A stretch of DNA of 6,067 nt from an uncultured Eubacteriaceae bacterium. Lineage in GTDB: Bacteria > Bacillota > Clostridia > Lachnospirales > CAG-274. Of this stretch, positions 1-4,927 are shown one piece after another (the stretch's first letter is position 1; each line of letters opens with the position of its first letter). The stretch is taken from positions 1-6,067 of the forward strand of contig CAMNCZ010000077.1 in NCBI GenBank assembly GCA_946534775.1. The letters are read 5' to 3'. A program made the translations under genes and the position numbers. The notes beneath the pieces were generated by a model that was given only the letters and a program-made list of their open reading frames with translations, was not told the origin of the DNA and ran no database searches.

Positions 1-2
1 AA

Positions 3-1007
3 CTGGGCGTTGAGGAATACGAGATAGTCGCTACTCTTAATGAGGCGACTTGTGAGATATGTCAGGAGCTGGACGGCAAACACTTTCCAATAAGTGAATA
101 TAAGGTAGGTGTAACAGCACATCCTTTTCACCCTAATTGTCATTGTGCAACAGCCCCGTACTTCGACGACGAGTTCAGTCTCGGAACACGCGCCGCGAGA
201 GACCCCGAAACGGGAAAGACGGTATCCGTTCCCGAAGATATGACTTACCCCGAATGGAAAAAAGTGTTTGTGGATAAGACGGAGACTGTGGCTGAGTGGA
301 AAGCAGCAAAAAATAATTTGCAAAATGGTGTTGTAAAATCTGCGGAAAGTGATATAATAAAAGCAAATGAAAGGTTTAAGCGAACAGCCGGTGAGTTACC
401 GAAAGAATATGTTGATGCTCTCAATACTAAATTCAGCCAAGGTAATGAGATAGCTAAGAGGGTATATGATAAATATGTTCCAAATGGTGGGGTCGTTGTG
501 GATACAAATTCAGGCGATTATTATCATTCAAAAGGGAAAGTGTATTTGAATGTTTCATCCGATGTTATAAATAAGCGCGGAGCAGGTACAACGTGGTTTC
601 ACGAACACGGGCATTATATTGATTATATGTGTGGCAGGGTAAGCAAATCGGAAGATTTTAGAAATGCGATAATTGCAGATGTAAGAGCGTATGAGAAACA
701 AGTAAAAAAAGAAAAAGGATTTTTGTTTGTTTCGCAGGCGAGAATTGCTATCGGTAGTGAGTTGAAGGAAATTGGTGATATTTCGGCTTCTATACAGGAT
801 ATTTTTGGCGGAGTAATAAAAAAGCCTTACCCAAATTGCGACTGGAAGCACAAGAGTGATTATTGGAAAAATTCCGAATGGAAACTTTCGTTAGAAACGT
901 TCGCACATATGTTTGAGGCATCTTTTGATAATGGGAAAGCAGAACTGATGAAAAAATATTTGCCGACGGCGTGGGAAGAATTTGAAGGTATAATGAAGTT
1001 AATATGA
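3..1007 (+). CDS. Phage minor head protein (SPP1 gp7 / Mu F family) fused to a C-terminal zincin metallopeptidase domain, 5' partial
   Basis: The frame is open from the first base, so the true start is upstream; 334 codons are visible. Residues are counted from the codon at base 3. The first 80 or so residues match the end of the gp7/Mu-F head-morphogenesis domain. They include a CEIC pair (bases 51-62) before a LDGK motif, then HPNCHC (129-146), the usual zinc-binding Cys/His set, then the ARDPETGK and PEDMTYPEW signatures. The family acts in the procapsid, near the portal, and a few copies enter the virion. After base 300 the protein changes to a Lys-rich domain with HEHGH (600-614), an HExxH zinc site followed by YID. 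SIQDIFGG, HKSDYW and ETFAHMFEA come later; a Glu in the last (codon 894 or 915) is a plausible third zinc ligand. Such C-terminal zincin tails recur in phage head proteins and resemble polymorphic-toxin or polyvalent-protein effectors. The enzymatic role is inference and the substrate is unknown. GC falls from about 50% (1-240) to about 37% (241-1007). Confidence 0.85.
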   Translation: MGVEEYEIVATLNEATCEICQELDGKHFPISEYKVGVTAHPFHPNCHCATAPYFDDEFSLGTRAARDPETGKTVSVPEDMTYPEWKKVFVDKTETVAEWKAAKNNLQNGVVKSAESDIIKANERFKRTAGELPKEYVDALNTKFSQGNEIAKRVYDKYVPNGGVVVDTNSGDYYHSKGKVYLNVSSDVINKRGAGTTWFHEHGHYIDYMCGRVSKSEDFRNAIIADVRAYEKQVKKEKGFLFVSQARIAIGSELKEIGDISASIQDIFGGVIKKPYPNCDWKHKSDYWKNSEWKLSLETFAHMFEASFDNGKAELMKKYLPTAWEEFEGIMKLI

Positions 1008-1012
1008 AAGGA
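1007..1012 (+). promoter_or_regulatory. Ribosome binding site deciding the start of the small acidic ORF
   Basis: AAAGGA lies 9 nt before the ATG at 1022 and immediately after the stop of the head protein gene. It favours 1022 over the overlapping ATG at 1004. Confidence 0.6.
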
Positions 1013-1021
1013 TTGATTTAT

Positions 1022-1258
1022 ATGACATCAGAAAGTATAGAAAAATATAGGAAGATGTATCCGAATGATGGTATTGGTTTTGAAATAAGTGGCGGTGTTT
1101 CGGTGGAAAGAGAAAGTGATGGAGCAGGTTTTCGGGGCGACGAAAATGAATCCGATGAAGTATTCTTAGACAGGCTTGAACGAAGTAAAAAGGCCGGAAA
1201 AAATCTTTTTTACGAAGAATGGGAACCGTTTGAATATGAAGATGATGTGGATTATTAA
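1022..1258 (+). CDS. Small acidic protein downstream of the head protein-metallopeptidase; candidate inhibitor/immunity protein
   Basis: This 78-aa product is not recognised as a known family. It is strongly acidic: about 22 Asp/Glu against 10 Lys/Arg, with a Glu/Asp-rich C-terminus ending EYEDDVDY. It has no signal peptide, membrane segment or cysteine. The ATG at 1022 is preferred because AAAGGA (1007-1012) lies 9 nt upstream. An in-frame ATG at 1004 overlaps the upstream stop as ATGA but has only a GAAGG site 15 nt away; using it adds six residues. The gene is translationally close to the metallopeptidase fusion, shares its low GC (about 37%) and ends at a terminator. Position, size and charge fit an immunity or inhibitor protein for the effector domain, which is inference only. 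It could equally be an unrelated phage hypothetical. Confidence 0.7.
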   Translation: MTSESIEKYRKMYPNDGIGFEISGGVSVERESDGAGFRGDENESDEVFLDRLERSKKAGKNLFYEEWEPFEYEDDVDY

Positions 1259-1284
1259 GCACTTACTTCGGTAGGTGCTTTTTT
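1257..1284 (+). terminator. Rho-independent terminator closing the phage-derived unit
   Basis: A 10-bp stem (1257-1266 with 1271-1280, one G-U pair) is closed by a TTCG tetraloop and runs into six T residues (1279-1284). It begins inside the stop codon of the small acidic ORF, so transcription ends directly after that gene. Confidence 0.9.
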
Positions 1285-1294
1285 AATGCAATAA

Positions 1295-1468
1295 AAGGGG
1301 TGGTGCCTATGGTTTGTACAAGGCTATATTTGGTTCTATAGGGCGGTTGCTTGTCCTTTTTCAATTAGCTTTTTGGCATTTCAGGCGGTAAAAAACAAGA
1401 CCTTCAAAGGGGCTATCGGCAAGCGCAACAAGCAGCTTGAAGCCGCAAAAACAATCGAAACGGCTTAA
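1295..1468 (+). pseudogene. Possible decayed small gene at the phage/chromosome junction
   Basis: A purine-rich AAGGGG (1295-1300) sits 8 nt before an ATG at 1309, a good translation start, but that frame stops after ten codons (TAG 1339-1341). A second frame (1314-1394) reads as a hydrophobic stretch containing KAIFGSIGRLLVL. A third frame, open from 1295 to the TAA at 1466-1468, ends in a charged tail with KGAIGKRNKQLEAAKT. Together these could be the frameshifted remains of one small protein, with a membrane segment first and a basic tail last. No family was recognised. The stretch may also be non-coding, so the call is weak. Confidence 0.25.
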
Positions 1469-1472
1469 ACGC

Positions 1473-1508
1473 AAAAAACTGCGGAGATCGGATCTTCCGC
1501 AGTTTTTT
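1473..1508. terminator. Bidirectional Rho-independent terminator between convergent units
   Basis: There is a perfect 13-bp inverted repeat (1473-1485 with 1496-1508) made of a GC-rich CTGCGGA core flanked by A6 on the left and T6 on the right. The loop is about 10 nt and can partly pair through AGAT/ATCT. The A and T runs make it work on both strands. On the minus strand it lies 3 nt past the stop of the PEGA protein gene, and on the plus strand it ends whatever is transcribed from the junction. Confidence 0.93.
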
Positions 1509-1511
1509 GTT

Positions 1512-2861
1512 TTATTCGCTGTCCACAAATTTGCTTACAACAGGCATCATATCAAAATCAGCCGATGTTTCATCGCCCTCGGCGCCGAGGTAAACAGACT
1601 TTGATGCTTCAATATATTCGTTTTTCTTTACCGTTACGGTATGGCTGCCCAGCGTTGTGCTGTAGCTTATAGGCGATTTGCCTATCATAGAACCGTCGAT
1701 ATAAACGCTTGCCCCCTCGGGGTCGCTGTCAACGTGTATTCTTCCCTTAGGAACGTGTACTTCAAGGTCTGCGTGCAGCACATTTGTCTCCGAATCTATA
1801 ATAACGGTGCTTGTAAAGTCCTCATAGCCTTCCTTTGTTATCTTTACATTATATCGGCCGTAAGAAAGCAGGATAGGTTCTGCAAGCGAATATTCCGTAT
1901 CATTTATAAACAATTTGAAATTGGGCTTGTTTGCGCTTATTGTCAAAAGACCCGTCTTTATTTGCATTGCCGACAGATCGACTTTCGTCACCTCGCCCGG
2001 ACGTATAAGTACATCCTTTGTAAAATCCTCACAGATGGGGCTCATTACCTGAATGGTGTGCTTGCCCTCCGTTACCTTGAACGTATCGGAATTTGCCAGC
2101 GATATCGTCTGTCCGTTAAGTATAAACTGCGGACTTTCTATGTTTGAATAATTCACAAACTGCAAGTCACCGTGACTTTTGTCAATGGTTATGGAGTAAA
2201 CCTTGTTTTCCGTGCCGTTGTCATAGCCCTTTAACGTAACATAGTCCGATGTGTCGATGCTTGCAAGGGTAGAATAATCGTTTTTATATCGCACCGTTGT
2301 TATATCCGTTGAATATTTAAACGATTTGTCCTTGTATGCAAGCGCGTTGTCACCGAATTTCACCAGCTTTGCAGATGTATTTACTATAAGGCCCACATCC
2401 GAATAGGACCAGGCTTTTTCGCATTTTTTAACATCGGTAAGGTTGTTGTTCTCATCATATTTAAATGTCACAACATCGCCTATAAAGTAGTCGTTAAGCG
2501 AATTTGTGCCCGGATAGTTGGTATCCTTTGTTGCCTTTAAGATGACCGTTTCGTTTGCATTAAGGTTAAGGAAAGTTACCGTGTTTTCCTCTATTTTTTT
2601 GATAACACCGTCAATATCCTTGTTTATCATATTTTTCTTTGCCTTGTCGATAAGGTCCCTTGCGGTGAATTTTTCCTCACCGTCGCCCTCATCGTGCGGC
2701 ACAAAGTTTTCAACGGCATAGTCGTAAGCGTAACTGTAGCTTTTTATGCCCGCTATCGCACATACAACGCAGGTGCATATAAAAAACAGCGGGAAAAGCG
2801 AAGCGCCCTTGCGGCGTATATTTCGCCTTATTGTTATTTTCTTTTTATCGTTTTTAGCCAT
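1512..2861 (-). CDS. Membrane-anchored PEGA-repeat protein
   Basis: This 449-aa protein has a basic cytoplasmic N-terminus (MAKNDKKK, then IRRNIRRK) and one hydrophobic segment at about residues 21-39. A long extracytoplasmic part follows, so it is probably anchored in the cytoplasmic membrane facing the wall. The C-terminus holds a clear PEGA domain at about 372-425 (GRIHVDSDPEGASVYIDG, then a SHTVTVKKNEY strand). Two diverged PEGA-like units precede it at about 232-297 and 303-365, each ending in a GKHTIQV or GRYNVKI strand. Residues about 84-147 and 156-231 look like a separate duplicated beta-rich module (GVI...VTF...GDVV and GLI...VKF...SDYV). PEGA domains are small beta folds of surface proteins, with no known catalysis. 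The start is supported by GGAGGT 6 nt upstream. The gene has its own promoter and terminator, so it is probably monocistronic. The precise role is unknown; wall or polysaccharide binding is a guess. Confidence 0.9.
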   Translation of the reverse strand: MAKNDKKKITIRRNIRRKGASLFPLFFICTCVVCAIAGIKSYSYAYDYAVENFVPHDEGDGEEKFTARDLIDKAKKNMINKDIDGVIKKIEENTVTFLNLNANETVILKATKDTNYPGTNSLNDYFIGDVVTFKYDENNNLTDVKKCEKAWSYSDVGLIVNTSAKLVKFGDNALAYKDKSFKYSTDITTVRYKNDYSTLASIDTSDYVTLKGYDNGTENKVYSITIDKSHGDLQFVNYSNIESPQFILNGQTISLANSDTFKVTEGKHTIQVMSPICEDFTKDVLIRPGEVTKVDLSAMQIKTGLLTISANKPNFKLFINDTEYSLAEPILLSYGRYNVKITKEGYEDFTSTVIIDSETNVLHADLEVHVPKGRIHVDSDPEGASVYIDGSMIGKSPISYSTTLGSHTVTVKKNEYIEASKSVYLGAEGDETSADFDMMPVVSKFVDSE

Positions 2862-2867
2862 ATATTG

Positions 2868-2873
2868 ACCTCC
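2868..2873 (-). promoter_or_regulatory. Strong Shine-Dalgarno site of the PEGA protein gene
   Basis: On the minus strand GGAGGT lies 6 nt before the ATG (2861-2859), close to the consensus, which fixes the start and suggests efficient translation. Confidence 0.8.
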
Positions 2874-2907
2874 GAAGAATAAAGAGTGTACATACTGTTC
2901 TATTTAT

Positions 2908-2936
2908 ATAATAACACTTTCCGAAACGAATATCAA
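2908..2936 (-). promoter_or_regulatory. Sigma-A-type promoter for the PEGA protein gene
   Basis: Read on the minus strand, TTGATA (2936-2931) and TATTAT (2913-2908) are separated by exactly 17 bp, each matching five of six consensus bases. The expected transcript start is near 2901, giving a leader of about 40 nt before the ATG. The site lies in the AT-rich gap behind the metallo-beta-lactamase gene, so the PEGA gene need not depend on read-through. Confidence 0.75.
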
Positions 2937-2967
2937 TATATTTTTTTAATAAGCTTATAGTAAACGA

Positions 2968-3819
2968 CTAATCTTGTGTAAATGTCAGCGTTTCACCGTC
3001 CGATACGGTTTTTACGCTGTTGTACGATGTATCGTATATAACTGCATTTACTGCCGTAAGTATATCCGTAACCTTTTTTTCGGCGGGATTTTTTTCACTG
3101 CAGGTAATTACCGCATATACGGGTTTTATCTTATCTGCAAACTCCTCGGTATAATCGCTGTAAACACCGTGATGCGGCACTTTCAGATAGGTAAACTCTC
3201 CCGATACCTGCTGCACTATCTCCTGCATACGCACCGTTTCGGCATCGCCCGCAAAAAGAAAACTGTTTTTGCCGTGTACTGCCGTTACCGCCAGCGAAAA
3301 ATCGTTGTCGCTCTCCTCATATTCGCTTTCAAGCGGCGGATAAACCGCAAAACTTACATCATCAAGCACAAAAGACATAGTTTCTTTCAGACGCAAAGGT
3401 GTCAGCCCCTTTTCCTGTGCCGCGCTTATGTATTTTTGGTATTCTTTGCTGTCATTTTCATAATCGGGCACCACTATCTGCGATATATCGATATTTTCTA
3501 TTACCTCGGCCGCGCCGCCAACGTGGTCCTTATCAAAATGGGTTATAAAAAGATAATCGACTTTTTCCGCATTGTTTTCCGTCAGAAATTCAACTATCTC
3601 ATCACCGTCGTCTTTTTCACCGCAGTCTATCAGTACGGTGTGTGACTGCGTTTTCAAAACCAGCGCATCCGCCTTTCCGACTTTAAGCGCTGTCACCGAA
3701 AACTCGCCCGTTACGGGCAAAGCCGATGCCGTTACCGTTTCGGTCTCCTCCCGTTTGGAACAGCCGCAGGCCATAATCAGGGCGCAAAGCATTGCCGCCG
3801 TTTTCTTTAAATTTATCAT
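2968..3819 (-). CDS. Secreted ComEC/Rec2-like metallo-beta-lactamase-fold lipoprotein
   Basis: This 283-aa protein starts with a short lipoprotein signal: KK, a hydrophobic run, then LIMACGC, with Cys18 or Cys20 as the lipidated residue. It is expected to sit on the outer face of the membrane. The rest is a single metallo-beta-lactamase fold of the ComEC C-terminal type. Visible motifs are VGKADALVL (about 47-55), LIDCGE (63-68), THFDKDHVGG (93-102, metal ligands H94, D96, D98, H99), NDFSLAV (172-178), FAGDAE (189-194) and VPHHG (214-218). The full set of metal-site motifs suggests an active hydrolase, perhaps a nuclease or phosphodiesterase, but the substrate is not shown. No ComEC channel domain and no competence gene lies next to it. 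The start is supported by AGAGGTGA just upstream. The 88-nt gap behind the exporter gene shows no T-run terminator, so read-through from that operon is possible. Confidence 0.9.
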   Translation of the reverse strand: MINLKKTAAMLCALIMACGCSKREETETVTASALPVTGEFSVTALKVGKADALVLKTQSHTVLIDCGEKDDGDEIVEFLTENNAEKVDYLFITHFDKDHVGGAAEVIENIDISQIVVPDYENDSKEYQKYISAAQEKGLTPLRLKETMSFVLDDVSFAVYPPLESEYEESDNDFSLAVTAVHGKNSFLFAGDAETVRMQEIVQQVSGEFTYLKVPHHGVYSDYTEEFADKIKPVYAVITCSEKNPAEKKVTDILTAVNAVIYDTSYNSVKTVSDGETLTFTQD

Positions 3820-3823
3820 AAGC

Positions 3824-3831
3824 TCACCTCT
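3824..3831 (-). promoter_or_regulatory. Shine-Dalgarno site of the metallo-beta-lactamase lipoprotein gene
   Basis: The minus strand reads AGAGGTGA with 4 nt between its end and the ATG; the GAGG core is at normal spacing. Confidence 0.7.
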
Positions 3832-3851
3832 TTCGTAATTTTGTTTATTTT

Positions 3852-3873
3852 ACTATACATATACTATACATAT
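3852..3873. repeat. Exact 11-bp tandem repeat in the gap upstream of the lipoprotein gene
   Basis: The unit ACTATACATAT occurs twice head to tail (3852-3862, 3863-3873). On the minus strand each copy contains TATAGT, a -10-like hexamer, so the repeat gives two staggered -10 candidates. A TTGCTT (3894-3889, minus) upstream is the only -35 candidate, and its spacing to the first TATAGT is about 20 bp, which is too long. The repeat may be part of a weak promoter or a protein-binding site, or simply AT-rich slippage. Confidence 0.4.
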
Positions 3874-3907
3874 ATTAAGAGATATTTAAAGCAAAATTAT
3901 ATATTGC

Positions 3908-4909
3908 TTAATCCGCCGCATTTATCGTTTCTTTATAGTATCTTTCAAGCTGCCTTGGCGTAAGATGCTCCACAAAGGTCTTTTTCAGGTCGCTGTAATA
4001 CATAAGCTCGTTCAAAATATCCAAAAGCGCCGCCATATTTATCATCTCTGTCATGCTTTCGGGCAGAGGCAGCTTTTTATACTTGCTTATAACGCCCAAA
4101 ATAAGCGGATTGTTGTAGACATAGCACTCTCGTTTATCCACATTGTCGGCAAGACGGCCGAATATATCCGCAATATCGCTTTTAAGCGGAAAACTATCCC
4201 TTAACCTGGCAAGCGACTGATAAATTCGCATAAGTGTTTCCAGCTGATCCTGCCGCATAAGCATATACTGGCCGTAGTACGCCGTATCTTCAAACACGTT
4301 TTTCTCATAATCAAGACCCTTTTTCACGCCCTCTTCAACGTGTTTTTTTATAAAATGCAGTCTGTCGTCATCGGGCAAAGGCTCTCTGTCCGACAAAAAA
4401 TGCTGCATTTTTATAAGAAAGGATTTTAAATCGTTTTCTATGTACTCCATATCGCGGCGCAGTTCGTGCGAATTATCCCAAAACAGTATATTCAGCAAAA
4501 TTGCGGAAGATGTGCCCACAATTACCAAAAATATCTCGTCAAGCACAAAATCGGGTGCAAAACTTTTCGCAAGCATAAAATGCGTCGTAACGACCGTGCT
4601 TGACGACAGCGTATTAAGCCAATCCAGCTTATAGGCCACACTTACCAGTATAAACATAAAAATACAAAATGCTATCTCGTTAAAACCTATACCCGTAAAC
4701 AGTATAAACGCCGTGACCATTGCAAAAATGTAGGAGAAAAAGCGTTTCACCACATCGGATAATGTCTCTTTTTTGGTGTCCTGCACCGAAAGCAGGGTTA
4801 TGACCGCCGCCGAAGCACTGTTTTGTATGCCGAATTTATGGCAGATAAAAAACGAAAGCGTACTGCCGACAGCGATCCTTATCACTTTGTTAAAATTAAT
4901 TTTATTCAT
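3908..4909 (-). CDS. Aromatic acid exporter family membrane protein (ArAE_1 / DUF939-like, YqjA type)
   Basis: This 333-aa protein has an N-terminal membrane half and a soluble C-terminal half. Hydrophobic segments fall at about residues 8-22, 30-42, 57-74, 77-93, 99-114 and 123-144, giving about six helices. Residues 145-333 are charged and helical and presumably cytoplasmic, as in Firmicute ArAE_1 proteins with their C-terminal domain. The opening NKVIRIAVGSTLSFFI and the SASAAVITLLSVQDTKKET stretch are typical of the family, which belongs to the FUSC-like superfamily. Efflux of aromatic carboxylates is assigned by family only; many Firmicute members have no proven substrate. The start lies 18 nt past the stop of the oligoendopeptidase gene, within one likely operon. 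Its ribosome site is weak (AAAGAG, 8 nt upstream), so expression may depend on coupling to the gene before it. Confidence 0.87.
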   Translation of the reverse strand: MNKINFNKVIRIAVGSTLSFFICHKFGIQNSASAAVITLLSVQDTKKETLSDVVKRFFSYIFAMVTAFILFTGIGFNEIAFCIFMFILVSVAYKLDWLNTLSSSTVVTTHFMLAKSFAPDFVLDEIFLVIVGTSSAILLNILFWDNSHELRRDMEYIENDLKSFLIKMQHFLSDREPLPDDDRLHFIKKHVEEGVKKGLDYEKNVFEDTAYYGQYMLMRQDQLETLMRIYQSLARLRDSFPLKSDIADIFGRLADNVDKRECYVYNNPLILGVISKYKKLPLPESMTEMINMAALLDILNELMYYSDLKKTFVEHLTPRQLERYYKETINAAD

Positions 4910-4927
4910 ATAACCAACTCTTTTTAA

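Larger units (their letters stand above)
1..1284 (+). mobile_element. Phage-derived segment (head-module end of a prophage or prophage remnant)
   Basis: This stretch carries the end of a phage head-morphogenesis gene, a small companion ORF and a terminator, all on the + strand. The genes to its right lie on the opposite strand and are chromosomal in type. No integrase, attachment repeat or further structural gene (scaffold, major capsid) follows where a complete phage head module would have them. The segment is therefore inferred to be a truncated or rearranged prophage, or a phage module whose next genes were lost. The left limit lies outside the window. The right limit is set at the terminator T-run but could lie anywhere up to about 1470. 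Confidence 0.6.

Noticed and set aside
600..614. Reading HEHGH as a chance motif within an ordinary head protein
   Set aside because: It lies in a distinct domain outside the Mu-F part, is preceded by a TTWF strand-like stretch and followed by YID, and has a downstream ETFAHMFEA with candidate third ligands. Together these fit a zincin better than chance.
2950..2959. 10-bp palindrome ATAAGCTTAT behind the metallo-beta-lactamase gene
   Set aside because: It is a perfect dyad with no loop, and its T-run lies on the wrong side for termination of the minus-strand gene; it is probably chance in AT-rich sequence.
3889..3909. Hairpin AAGCAA/TTGCTT overlapping the stop of the exporter gene, as a possible terminator
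   Set aside because: The stem is only 6 bp and AT-rich, and it is not followed by a T-run on the minus strand, so it is unlikely to stop transcription.
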